A stretch of 64,000 bases of DNA, from the NCBI GenBank assembly GCA_031296915.1, contig JAVDPC010000029.1, forward strand, positions 22,412-86,411, in the 5' to 3' direction. The first letter of the stretch is position 1. Each line of letters begins with the position of its first letter. Positions 9,302-17,621 of this stretch are shown piece after piece. The notes beneath the pieces were generated by a model. That model saw only the letters and a program-made list of their open reading frames with translations. It did no database searches and was not told the DNA's origin. The stretch is from Cerasicoccus frondis. GTDB taxonomy: Bacteria; Verrucomicrobiota; Verrucomicrobiia; Opitutales; Cerasicoccaceae. The position numbers and the translations under genes are program-made.

Positions 9302-9384
9302 CCCTTGCCCACGTTGCCCAGCATCGTGAAAACTCACATTGCTCGCTTGATTGAGCCCTTAGCGCTGGCTAACGATAATTAGAC

Positions 9385-10125
9385 ATGAACGGGAATTTTA
9401 ATCAGCCGATGGTGGATGAGTGTGCGCAAATGGGCGCAGGCGTGGAGATTGCCTCGTTTGCGATCGTCAAGGCTGGCGCCGTGCTCGGCGATGGCGTGAA
9501 AGTGGACCATTTTTCCGTGATCGGCGGTGATCCGCAGTTCCTGGGTTTCGATACGTCTCTGAGCACCGGCGTCCGTATTGGCCGAGGCACCGTGATTCGT
9601 GAAGGCGTCACGATCAACCGCTCCACACACGAAGGCGAGTTCACCGAGATCGGCGAGAAATGCTTTTTCATGGCCAACAGCCACGTAGCGCACGATTGCG
9701 TCGTCGGCAACAACGTCATCCTCGCCAATGGCGTCCTGCTTGGCGGACACGTGACCGTGGGGGACAACGTGTTCTTCGGTGGCAATGCGGCCATCCAACA
9801 GCGCACCCGCATCGGCGAAGGCGCGATTATTGCCGGCTTGGCGCGCATGACCATCGATGTGCCGCCATTCGTCATGACGGGAACTGACAACAACCTCGCA
9901 GGCCTAAACCTGATCGGCCTCAAGCGCCGTGGCTTCACAGCCGAAGAAATTTCCGACATCAAGCGCTGCTACCGCGCAGTTTACCTGAGCAAGGAGCTTG
10001 GTGGCCCAGTTGCCAAAGCAACAGCAGCGCTCGCCAACGGCCTGTCGACGACTGCGCGCGGCAAGCAGTTCCTCGAATTTTTCACCGAATCGGAAGGCCG
10101 GAAATTTGCCCGCCCCCGCCACTAG
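9385..10125 (+). CDS. lpxA: UDP-N-acetylglucosamine O-acyltransferase
   Basis: LpxA adds the first 3-hydroxyacyl chain to UDP-GlcNAc and so starts lipid A synthesis. The 246-residue protein has the left-handed beta-helix hexapeptide pattern for most of its first 185 residues. The catalytic segment MANSHVAHDCVVGNN carries the active-site histidine (His103, matching His125 of the E. coli enzyme), and the NNLAGLNLIGLKRRGF hinge leads to the helical C-terminus. Its presence indicates an LPS-bearing outer membrane. No other lpx gene lies beside it; pdxA follows by 45 bases. Confidence 0.94.
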   Translation: MNGNFNQPMVDECAQMGAGVEIASFAIVKAGAVLGDGVKVDHFSVIGGDPQFLGFDTSLSTGVRIGRGTVIREGVTINRSTHEGEFTEIGEKCFFMANSHVAHDCVVGNNVILANGVLLGGHVTVGDNVFFGGNAAIQQRTRIGEGAIIAGLARMTIDVPPFVMTGTDNNLAGLNLIGLKRRGFTAEEISDIKRCYRAVYLSKELGGPVAKATAALANGLSTTARGKQFLEFFTESEGRKFARPRH

Positions 10126-10170
10126 CCGCCTTCCTTTCAACCCGAATCGCAGTTCTCAAATTGAATTTCC

Positions 10171-11073
10171 ATGCTCCCTCTTGCCATTACCTGCGGCGAT
10201 CCAGCCGGCGTCGGCCCGGAAATCATTGAGCAATGGCTCGCTCAAAACCCCGACCGCCAGCGCGACGTCAGTGTGATCGGTCCGCAAACGTGGTTGGATA
10301 ATATTCAGTGCGCCAACCCCGTGCCGGTCGGCGACCGCAGCTTTGTCGCCACGCCCGGCCAGCCGACAGTTGAAGGCGCGCGCATTGCGCTGGAAGCCTT
10401 GGAAGAGTCCGCTTACGGCTGTCGCCAGCAGCGCTACCGGGGGGTCGTCACCGCTCCCGTCAGCAAGCACTGGATGGAGCAGGCTGGCTGGTCTCACCCT
10501 GGCCAAACCGAGTTCTTTGCGGAGCGCTGGTACGGCGAACCGTCCATGGCTTTCGCGGGCGGCAAGCTCACCGTGCTCCTCACCACCTGGCACATTCCGC
10601 TGGCCGAAGTGCCCAATCATTTAAACGAGGAGACTATTGGGCGCGCCGTGAAAAACGCCGCATTCCTCGCCGAACGCCTGGGCGCCGCCCAACCCCGCAT
10701 TGGCGTTTGCGGGCTGAATCCACATGCTGGCGAAGGCGGGCTGCTTGGCTACGAGGAGCAAGGCGTCATCGACCCCATTCTGGAAAATCTGCGCGACCGT
10801 TACCCGGGTCTATCCAGCTGTCAGCCCGGCGACACACTTTTCTGGCGTCAACTTCAGGGCGAATTCGATGTCATCATCGCCATGTACCATGACCAAGGCC
10901 TCGCCCCGCTCAAGGCGGTCGATTTTGATCAATCGGTCAATATTACCCTGGGCCTGCCCTTCGTTCGGACCAGTCCCGACCACGGAACCGCCTTCGGCAT
11001 CGCTGGTAAAGGCCGTGCAGGCATCTCCAGCTTCGCCAATGCCGTTAGATTGGCGGAAAAAATCGCTTTGTAA
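10171..11073 (+). CDS. pdxA: 4-hydroxythreonine-4-phosphate dehydrogenase
   Basis: PdxA oxidises 4-phosphohydroxy-threonine in the DXP-dependent route to pyridoxal phosphate. The 300-residue sequence opens with CGDPAGVGPEI and carries the conserved metal and substrate sites: VTAPVSKHWMEQAGWSHPGQTEFF, CGLNPHAGEGG and MYHDQGLAPLKAV, followed by the C-terminal RTSPDHGTAFGIAGKG. Length is slightly below the usual 330. It lies 45 bases after lpxA, probably in the same transcription unit, and no other vitamin B6 gene is nearby. Confidence 0.95.
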   Translation: MLPLAITCGDPAGVGPEIIEQWLAQNPDRQRDVSVIGPQTWLDNIQCANPVPVGDRSFVATPGQPTVEGARIALEALEESAYGCRQQRYRGVVTAPVSKHWMEQAGWSHPGQTEFFAERWYGEPSMAFAGGKLTVLLTTWHIPLAEVPNHLNEETIGRAVKNAAFLAERLGAAQPRIGVCGLNPHAGEGGLLGYEEQGVIDPILENLRDRYPGLSSCQPGDTLFWRQLQGEFDVIIAMYHDQGLAPLKAVDFDQSVNITLGLPFVRTSPDHGTAFGIAGKGRAGISSFANAVRLAEKIAL

Positions 11074-11117
11074 CGAATTTGTCGCCCGAGTGCGCGAAAA
11101 CTGGAACAGGATGTGGT

Positions 11118-11123
11118 TATAAT
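11118..11123 (+). promoter_or_regulatory. candidate -10 element of the PEP-CTERM gene
   Basis: A perfect TATAAT lies 29 bases before the ATG at 11153. No good -35 hexamer is present at normal spacing, so this is a weak call. Confidence 0.3.
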
Positions 11124-11152
11124 GGAAAACGAAAATCAAACCACGTATTTCC

Positions 11153-11803
11153 ATGAAGAAAACTGCTCTATTACTCTCCGCCAGCGCACTGCTGGCGCTC
11201 AACGCAAACGCACAGCTCATCATTACAGGCGTATTTGATGGTCCACTCTCAGGTGGCATTCCCAAGACAGTCGAACTTTACGCAACTGAGGCGATTCCAG
11301 ATCTTTCGATTTTTGGATTAGGTGCTGCCAATAATGGTGGCGGAACTGATGGCGAGGAATTCACATTCTCGGGTAGCGCATCATCCGGTCAATTTATCTA
11401 CGTAGATCTCGATGCCACTGCATTCGAAAATTTCTTCGGCTTTACTCCTGATTTTACTGATTCAAACGCCACCAATGTTAACGGAAATGATGCAGTAGAA
11501 TTGTTCAAAAACGGCACGGTAATTGACGTATTCGGTGACATCAATGCCAATGGTTCTGGTCTAGCATGGGATTACCTCGACGGATGGGCCTATCGTATCG
11601 ATGGAACGGGCCCTGACGGCAGCACGTTCAATGTTGGCAATTGGTATTACAGCGGAATTAATGCACTCGATGGAGAAACAACGAATGCAACTGCTGCAAC
11701 ACCATTCCCAATTGGCACCTATGCCGTTCCCGAGCCTTCGACCTACGCGATGATTGCTGGCATAATGATGCTCGGTTTGGCCATCTACCGTCGCCGCAAA
11801 TAA
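11153..11803 (+). CDS. PEP-CTERM protein with lamin-tail-like domain
   Basis: A 216-residue exported protein with a signal peptide (residues 1-21, ending NANA). Its body (22-185) has features of the lamin-tail domain (LTD) found in secreted bacterial proteins: LIITGVFDGPLSGG...VELYATE at the start, and NDAVELFKNGTVIDVFGD then WDYLDGWAYR. It ends in a typical exosortase tail: VPEPSTYAMI, hydrophobic residues, YRRRK. LTD modules usually mediate adhesion or sit beside nucleases; no catalytic domain is present here. It lies 79 bases after pdxA, with its own candidate -10, and a strong terminator follows. Confidence 0.85.
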   Translation: MKKTALLLSASALLALNANAQLIITGVFDGPLSGGIPKTVELYATEAIPDLSIFGLGAANNGGGTDGEEFTFSGSASSGQFIYVDLDATAFENFFGFTPDFTDSNATNVNGNDAVELFKNGTVIDVFGDINANGSGLAWDYLDGWAYRIDGTGPDGSTFNVGNWYYSGINALDGETTNATAATPFPIGTYAVPEPSTYAMIAGIMMLGLAIYRRRK

Positions 11804-11843
11804 GACTTTGTTTATTAGCCATAAATAAATTACCACTACGCGA

Positions 11844-11874
11844 AAGCCCCGGCTCAATGAGCCGGGGCTTTTAC
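11844..11874 (+). terminator. rho-independent terminator after the PEP-CTERM gene
   Basis: A stem AAGCCCCGGCTC / GAGCCGGGGCTT around an AAT loop runs into TTTTACTTT. The minus-strand tail is poorer in T, so it works chiefly for the plus strand. Confidence 0.9.
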
Positions 11875-11966
11875 TTTGTAATTAAAGAATTTTTGCGCGC
11901 AAATTATCAGACTGAAGAAAGCGAGACAAAGAGGGTAACGAAATCTCCAAGGCTGAAAGCGCTCGC

Positions 11967-12569
11967 CTACTTCTTGGTGAAGCGATTTTCGGTTCCAGCT
12001 AATAGACGCTGAATATTGCCCTTGTGGCGGATAATAATCAACGCGGCGAGCAGGGCGAAGAATGCAACCAGTAAGCCTGGCGACCCCGCCATCAGCGCCA
12101 AGAGCGGGAGGCTTACGCCGAAGGCGATCGAGGCCAGCGAAACGTAACGCGAAGTATAAAACGTGGCCACCCAAACGAGAAGGCCGCAGATCAGCACCAA
12201 CGGCGCCAGCGCGAGCAGCCCGCCCATGGTGACGGCGACGCCTTTCCCCCCCTTGAAGCCAATAAAGATCGAAAAACTATGACCAATAATCGCACCCACC
12301 AGACCAATGATCGCAAACGCAAGTGCGTGTTCGCTATCCACGACTAACTGAGGCAACAGCGTAGCGACGAAGCCTTTGAGCGCATCCAGCGCGAAGCAAA
12401 GGTTGCCCGCCTTTTTGCCGATAGCCCGCTTGACGTTGGTCGCGCCGGGATTACCGCTGCCGACCTTGAGGATGTCGACACCGTGCTTCTTGCCAATGAT
12501 GACAGCAAACGAGATCGCGCCGAGTAAATACCCAACGAGCAGTGCTCCAATGGCGGCCAGAATGTTCAT
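11967..12569 (-). CDS. plsY: glycerol-3-phosphate acyltransferase (acyl-phosphate type)
   Basis: PlsY transfers an acyl group from acyl phosphate to glycerol 3-phosphate at the inner membrane, the first step of phospholipid synthesis. The 200-residue protein has five predicted membrane segments and the family's loop motifs: GSGNPGATNVKRAIGKKAG after the first segment and GHSFSIFIGFKGGKGVA in the middle. The length is typical. It reads in the same direction as serA, 105 bases downstream of it, with an inverted-repeat region between them. Confidence 0.95.
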   Translation of the reverse strand: MNILAAIGALLVGYLLGAISFAVIIGKKHGVDILKVGSGNPGATNVKRAIGKKAGNLCFALDALKGFVATLLPQLVVDSEHALAFAIIGLVGAIIGHSFSIFIGFKGGKGVAVTMGGLLALAPLVLICGLLVWVATFYTSRYVSLASIAFGVSLPLLALMAGSPGLLVAFFALLAALIIIRHKGNIQRLLAGTENRFTKK

Positions 12570-12573
12570 TTAA

Positions 12574-12670
12574 GGTTCGAAAGTTTGAAGGTTCGTATGT
12601 TCGTAGGTTATGGCGTGATTGTCATTGGGCAACAACCTTCGAACCTTCAAACTTTTCGAGCCTTCGAACC
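12574..12670. repeat. intergenic inverted repeat of the GTTTGAAGGTTCG type
   Basis: The left arm (12574-12595) contains GGTTCGAAAGTTTGAAGG and the right arm (12640-12670) its reverse complement with small insertions; 44 bases separate them. It lies between serA and plsY. Folded, it could act as a terminator for serA, but there is no T tract; it looks more like a dispersed intergenic repeat. Confidence 0.7.
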
Positions 12671-12674
12671 AAGC

Positions 12675-14297
12675 TTAAAGCTCGATGATCTTGAACTTCT
12701 CGATGTGCTCGTGGTTGGAGATTTCCGCTTGGGCGGCTTCCGAAGGAGCGCTGTCGAGCTCGACCACGCTGATCGCAAAGCCTTCTCCGTGATCGCGAGC
12801 CAGCGAGAGGTTGGCAATGTTTACGCCGTCCTTGCCGAGCACCGTGCCCAGGAGACCGACCATGCCGGGAACGTCCTTGTTCTTCACCACGAGCAGTGTG
12901 CCCGAGGTGTTGACTTCGACGCCGTGGCCATCGATTTCGACAATGCGCGGGCTCTGGCTCTTGCCAAAGAGCGTGCCAGCCACGGTGCGCACCTTGCCTG
13001 TCACTTCAACGGTCTCGACCTTAATGAGCTCCGTGTAATTGGCGTCGACGCTGCTCTTGCTGGTCATGACTTCCACGCCAAGCTGCTCGAGCTTGCTGGG
13101 GGCGTTGACGTCGTTGACGTTCGGCGAAATGCGACCGAGGTAGCCACGCTGAACGGCGCGTGAAAGCGGCGTAGTGTCCAGCTTGGTGATCTTGCCGTAG
13201 TAAGTGATGTTCAGCTTCTCAACCGTGTCCTTGGAAAGCTGCTGGATGAAGCTGCCCAGCTTTTCGCCAAGGTTCAGATACGGCTTGAGCGCTTCGAGGG
13301 CCTTGGGGTCAATCGAAGGCATGTTGATCGCGTTGCGAACCATACCGCCATTGAGGGCGTCGGCCATTTGCTCGGCGATTTCGATGCCCACGCTTTCCTG
13401 AGCTTCGGCAGTGGAGGCGCCGAGGTGTGGGGTCAGCGTGACCGTGGGGAATTTGCGCAGTGGGCTGTCTTCTGCGGGGGGCTCGTCTTCAAATACGTCG
13501 AGACCGGCGGCGGCGACTTTGCCGCTTTCGAGGCCAGCAATGAGCGCTGCTTCCTTGATGATGCCGCCACGGGCGCAATTGAAGAGACGCACGCCGTCCT
13601 TCATCTTGGCGATGGCGGCTTCGTCGATCATGTACTTCGTTTCCGGCGTCAGCGGCATGTGCACCGTGATGTAATCGCTCTTCACAAAGACTTCTTCGAG
13701 CTCGACCTTCTTGAGGCCCAGCGTTTCGGCGCGAGACTCGGTCAAGTATGGGTCAAAGGCGAGCACGGTCATGTTGAAAGCCTGTGCGCGCTTGGCGACC
13801 TCAGCGCCGATGCGGCCGAGGCCACAGATGCCGAGGACTTTCTGGTTAAGCTCAGCGCCAGCGGGAAGGCTCTTGCGGGGAAAGCCGCCATCCTTCATTT
13901 CCTTGTCCGCGCGGGCAATTGGGCGCGAACCGCAAAGCAGGTGAGTAAAAGTCAGCTCCGCCGTGGCAATCGTGTTGCCACCGGGGGTGTTCATGACGAT
14001 CACGCCGCGCTCAGTGGCGGCGGGAATGTCTACGTTGTCCACACCTACGCCAGCACGACCGACAACTTTCAGCTTCGGCGCGGCGGCCATGACCTCAGCG
14101 GTTACCTGGGTGTCAGAACGAACGGCGATGCCTTCCACGTCCGGATGCTCCGCCAGCAACTTCAAAACTTGCTCAGGATTCTTCTTGGGGGACCAATCCG
14201 ACACGACTTCCCATGCAACGATGACTTCGGCGCCAGGCTGCTGCTTGAAATGTTCGATGCCCAAAGGCGAGATTTTGTCTGCGACCAGGATTTTCAT
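12675..14297 (-). CDS. serA: D-3-phosphoglycerate dehydrogenase (long form)
   Basis: SerA oxidises 3-phosphoglycerate, the committed step of serine synthesis. The 540-residue form has the catalytic and NAD-binding domains (residues 1-315: GICGLGRIGAEVAKRAQ, the arginine in FNCARGG, the histidine in TPHLGAST), then the intervening ASB domain, then a C-terminal ACT domain (GTLLVVKNKDVPGM...GVNIANLSLARD) that usually binds serine for feedback control. The start at 14297 (MKILVADKISPLG) is preferred over one 14 codons upstream because it begins at the family's first beta strand. It is followed by plsY. Confidence 0.96.
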   Translation of the reverse strand: MKILVADKISPLGIEHFKQQPGAEVIVAWEVVSDWSPKKNPEQVLKLLAEHPDVEGIAVRSDTQVTAEVMAAAPKLKVVGRAGVGVDNVDIPAATERGVIVMNTPGGNTIATAELTFTHLLCGSRPIARADKEMKDGGFPRKSLPAGAELNQKVLGICGLGRIGAEVAKRAQAFNMTVLAFDPYLTESRAETLGLKKVELEEVFVKSDYITVHMPLTPETKYMIDEAAIAKMKDGVRLFNCARGGIIKEAALIAGLESGKVAAAGLDVFEDEPPAEDSPLRKFPTVTLTPHLGASTAEAQESVGIEIAEQMADALNGGMVRNAINMPSIDPKALEALKPYLNLGEKLGSFIQQLSKDTVEKLNITYYGKITKLDTTPLSRAVQRGYLGRISPNVNDVNAPSKLEQLGVEVMTSKSSVDANYTELIKVETVEVTGKVRTVAGTLFGKSQSPRIVEIDGHGVEVNTSGTLLVVKNKDVPGMVGLLGTVLGKDGVNIANLSLARDHGEGFAISVVELDSAPSEAAQAEISNHEHIEKFKIIEL

Positions 14298-14437
14298 AAT
14301 GGAAGCAAAGGATTGAACGCGACCCCGGGCGAAATGCAACCGTAGAAAAAGTTAAAACAGCCCGAAGCAGAGGTTTAATAAGGGGAACTGCTTGACCAGA
14401 TTAGCTCAACGCGTCTCCACTGAGCTTGAGGCCGTCC

Positions 14438-14845
14438 TCATGCATTGGCAAGAAACCCCTGCAAACGCTCAGCCAGCGCAGCCTCGTCTTTCAGTTCGCA
14501 TTCCCAAAGGATCAACACGCGCCAGCCCATTTCGGCATAAGCCAACTGGTGCGCTTGATCACGGGAGACGTTGCGCGCGATTTTCGCCAACCAGTAATCC
14601 CGATTATTCTTAGGAGTCCGAGCGCCACGCACACAGTCGTGCCCATGCCAGAAACAGCCATGGACGAAAATGACTTTCTTCCGACGGCGAAACGCCAAGT
14701 CCGGTTTACCCGGCAGATCCTTGACGTGCAGACGATAACGAAAACCAAGCCCATGGACCAGGCGACGGACCGTCAGCTCCGGCTTCGTGTCCGCCGACTT
14801 CACCCGCCGCATGATGCGGGATCGCGTCGCTGGGTCCTCCCGCAT
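14438..14845 (-). CDS. vsr: very short patch repair (Vsr) DNA mismatch endonuclease
   Basis: Vsr nicks next to T:G mismatches that arise from deamination of 5-methylcytosine at methylase target sites. The 135-residue protein has the family signature: MRRVKSADTKPELTVRRLVHGLGFRYRLH, the catalytic region LPGKPDLAF, KVIFVHGCFWHGHDC and WRVLILWECEL. The start codon overlaps the stop of the upstream methyltransferase (TGATG), so they are translationally coupled and work as a pair. Confidence 0.95.
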   Translation of the reverse strand: MREDPATRSRIMRRVKSADTKPELTVRRLVHGLGFRYRLHVKDLPGKPDLAFRRRKKVIFVHGCFWHGHDCVRGARTPKNNRDYWLAKIARNVSRDQAHQLAYAEMGWRVLILWECELKDEAALAERLQGFLANA

Positions 14846-16005
14846 CAGGCCGAAACGGAGGTTCGGTCCCGCAATGTGGTCTGCGCTAACAGCGGCTCCA
14901 GTAAATGCGCCGCCAAGTAGCGTACGACCGGCACGGCCACGCCATCGCCAATCAAATGGTACCCTTCATTGTAACGCGCGGGAAGTTGATAGCTATCCGG
15001 CAAGCCCATCAGGCGCGCAGCTTCGCGCACCGAAAGCAGACGTGTGTGAACCGAATCACCGTCGACGAAAATCAAAGTCTGCCGACTGGAGCCCCCCCCA
15101 GGAGTCCGCAAACAGCCCGCAACGCCATCAAAACGCACTTCCGCCCGCTGCATACGCTGACCGTCACAGACACGCGTACGGCGGTAAATCGTCCCCACCA
15201 TGGGCTGCTGGGCAGCTTGGGCTTGGCCCAACTTGGCGCGATGCTTGGCGTCCATCATGGAGAGCAGGCGCAGTGTTTCTTCGGGCGTATGCCATTTCAC
15301 GCCGGTGGGTTCTGCTTCGATGCAGTCCGCCAGATCAATGTCCCGCGCCGCTGGTTTCGGCAAGCGCCACCAGACCCAGTCACGTTGTAAATCCTCGCCC
15401 AGACGTTCGTAAGCCTGTCGCAAGGCCAGCGGGTGAAAATGCTCGCTCGGCGAGTCAGACGCCAATTCAGCAGGCAATGATTCACCACGCAGCACGGCGA
15501 CAATGAACAAGCGCGGACGCGACTGCGGCAGGAAATCCACCGCATCCATCAGCAGTGCGCCAAAGCGATACCCCCCCTCCTGCAATGCCTGCGCCAAAGC
15601 GCGGAAATCTTGTCCATGGTGAGAAGTGAGCAAACCGGCCACATTTTCCAGCACAACGCACTGCGGCGCCCGACCTTCGTTTGCCAGCGACTGCATCAGG
15701 CCCCAAAAAGCCCAGAACGAGCCCGACCGTTGCCCAGCCAGCCCCGCGCCCCCCCCGGCCAGCGATAAATCCTGGCAGGGAAAGGATGCCCAAGCCAGCT
15801 CGGCGCACGCGGGTAAATCACTCGCCGCAAGCTCCTGGACCGGCCTCGTAGCAAGCGGCTCATCGGTGCCCCAGTTTCGACGGTAGGCAGCGTTCTTCTT
15901 CGCGTCACAGTCATTGGCTAACAGCGGCCGCCAATTGGGCCCCAGCCCCATCCGCGCCATGCCGCCACCAGCGAAAAACTCGTAGTATCCCCCCCCGCGC
16001 TTCAT
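14845..16005 (-). CDS. C5-cytosine-specific DNA methyltransferase
   Basis: The enzyme methylates cytosine in a short DNA target. The 386-residue protein shows motif I FFAGGGMARMG, motif IV FPCQDLS with the catalytic cysteine (Cys77), motif VI ENV (120-122), motif VIII QSRPRLFIV and motif X GDGVAVPVV. The start codon lies 6 bases after the HEAT-protein stop and its stop overlaps vsr. No cognate restriction endonuclease is visible. Its coding strand has four runs of G: G8 at codons 4-6 (15989-15996), G8 (15749-15756), G7 (15571-15577) and G8 (15092-15099), all read in frame here. Target specificity cannot be read from sequence alone. Confidence 0.93.
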   Translation of the reverse strand: MKRGGGYYEFFAGGGMARMGLGPNWRPLLANDCDAKKNAAYRRNWGTDEPLATRPVQELAASDLPACAELAWASFPCQDLSLAGGGAGLAGQRSGSFWAFWGLMQSLANEGRAPQCVVLENVAGLLTSHHGQDFRALAQALQEGGYRFGALLMDAVDFLPQSRPRLFIVAVLRGESLPAELASDSPSEHFHPLALRQAYERLGEDLQRDWVWWRLPKPAARDIDLADCIEAEPTGVKWHTPEETLRLLSMMDAKHRAKLGQAQAAQQPMVGTIYRRTRVCDGQRMQRAEVRFDGVAGCLRTPGGGSSRQTLIFVDGDSVHTRLLSVREAARLMGLPDSYQLPARYNEGYHLIGDGVAVPVVRYLAAHLLEPLLAQTTLRDRTSVSA

Positions 16006-16010
16006 CCACC

Positions 16011-17609
16011 CTAAAGGTTGTTCATGTCGATTTCGATCACCTTGCCGCCACTGAGCTCGGAGCGAATACGCGGCGCCAAGGGGCTCTTGGGATTGTCCTC
16101 AACATAGTCGCGCAAGATCGCCTCACGCTCCGGAAATTGTCGCTCGCGCAGCAAAATCACCACTGCACTGCGTTGCATCGCGAGGTCTGGATCTTCAAGA
16201 GACGCCGCCACAATGTCCGTCCAGCCATCAACCTGCATCGCACTGACAGCCTCCATCGCAGCCACGCGCACATCGACCGCTTCGTCGAGCATCAGGTCAA
16301 GCAAGAGGTTTTCCGCCTCCTTGCGCGGCTGCCGGAGCGCCATCTGCACGAGCGAAGCACGCACATCGGGATACGGGTTGTCCAGCAGCGTGAACACCAA
16401 GTCCTCAGACACTAATTCCGGTCGCGCATAATAATGCGTGACGGCCATCGTGCGAATCTCCTGGCTGGAGTCGGTCAGCAAACGCTTCATGATCTCCGGA
16501 TGCTCACCTGCGAGGTTTAAATTGAGGAACAGACGCACGGCCTCCGCGCGAAGCACCGAGCTACGCAGCTCGGTCAACTTGGGCGCCAGCGGCTCGGCCA
16601 GTTCTCGATAGTTGCGCAAGATTTGTAAGAGACGTTGGCCTTGATCCTGCGTCAAACGATCTGCAGCGAGCGCCTGGATCAGCCAATTTAATTCCTGTGG
16701 ATCACCTGACCAGCGAAACAACGCCAAATGCGCCTCAGCGGAAATCTCTGCATTGTCCGATGCGGCAATCTGCTGAAGCAGCGCCACGCCTTGTGGCGAG
16801 CCACGGCGGCCGAGTTCCGCAGTCAACCGTTGCAATGCAGCGGGATCATCTCCGTCGACAATGGACTGAGCGGGCTCAGCCCACACCTCTGGGTCGGCAT
16901 AACTAATTGCCAACGGAATGGCGTCAAGCCGCACCCCACGGTCAGGATCGCTCATGAGCGTCACAAACACCTCCGGCGAAATGTTCACACTCAGGTTATT
17001 AAAGTTAATCAACGCATTGCGACGCACTAAAGCATCCTCATCGTGAAAAGCGCCCTTGAGCGCGCCACGAACTTTCGGGCTCAGCTCTTGATTACGCATA
17101 TCCGGGCGAATCATACGCGCCGTGCGCCAAATGCTCATGAGCTGTGGGATCATGGCCGACACCATGCGGCGCACCTCCACGTCCTCATCGGCAATGTGCA
17201 GCAAAATCGGTTCCACGTTCTGCGCTGGCAATCCGTTACGCCACTCCGCAATCGACACCAACGCCGCGCGGCGAACACGCGCACTGGGGTCACCCATCGC
17301 GCGGATCACGGCTTGCTTGGCTTGACGGGCGTGATACTTACCCAGCAACATGGCGGCGCCTGCTCGCAGCTCAGCATTGTCGGATTGCAGGTCCTGCAAA
17401 GCGCGATTGATTGTGTCCCGCTCTTGCACCGTCAGTTTCGGCTCGGGCAGTAGCTCAGGCGGCAACATGGAGCGATCAAACTGATTACTCTGCGCGATCA
17501 CCGAGGACGCTAACAACAAGCTAGCCAAGCCAAGAGAAAACAAACGAGCGCCAACATTGACTAATCCAGCCTTCCGCGCATTTCCCGTATCCTGTTTCTC
17601 AAATCGCAT
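16011..17609 (-). CDS. secreted HEAT-repeat protein
   Basis: A 532-residue protein with a signal or anchor segment (hydrophobic LFSLGLASLLLASSVIAQ) followed by about ten helical repeats of HEAT/PBS-lyase type, with recurring units such as DPSARVRRAALVSIAEW, DEDVEVRRMV and NPYPDVRASLVQMAL. Such solenoids bind other proteins; the partner is unknown. The ATG at 17609 is preferred to a TTG two codons earlier. It follows the VWA-like membrane protein by 12 bases and is likely cotranscribed with it, so the two may act together in the envelope. Confidence 0.82.
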   Translation of the reverse strand: MRFEKQDTGNARKAGLVNVGARLFSLGLASLLLASSVIAQSNQFDRSMLPPELLPEPKLTVQERDTINRALQDLQSDNAELRAGAAMLLGKYHARQAKQAVIRAMGDPSARVRRAALVSIAEWRNGLPAQNVEPILLHIADEDVEVRRMVSAMIPQLMSIWRTARMIRPDMRNQELSPKVRGALKGAFHDEDALVRRNALINFNNLSVNISPEVFVTLMSDPDRGVRLDAIPLAISYADPEVWAEPAQSIVDGDDPAALQRLTAELGRRGSPQGVALLQQIAASDNAEISAEAHLALFRWSGDPQELNWLIQALAADRLTQDQGQRLLQILRNYRELAEPLAPKLTELRSSVLRAEAVRLFLNLNLAGEHPEIMKRLLTDSSQEIRTMAVTHYYARPELVSEDLVFTLLDNPYPDVRASLVQMALRQPRKEAENLLLDLMLDEAVDVRVAAMEAVSAMQVDGWTDIVAASLEDPDLAMQRSAVVILLRERQFPEREAILRDYVEDNPKSPLAPRIRSELSGGKVIEIDMNNL

Positions 17610-17621
17610 GATCAATCTACC

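Noticed and set aside
13368-14345. A 325-codon open frame opposite serA
   Set aside because: serA has clear motifs throughout, and the opposite frame has none.
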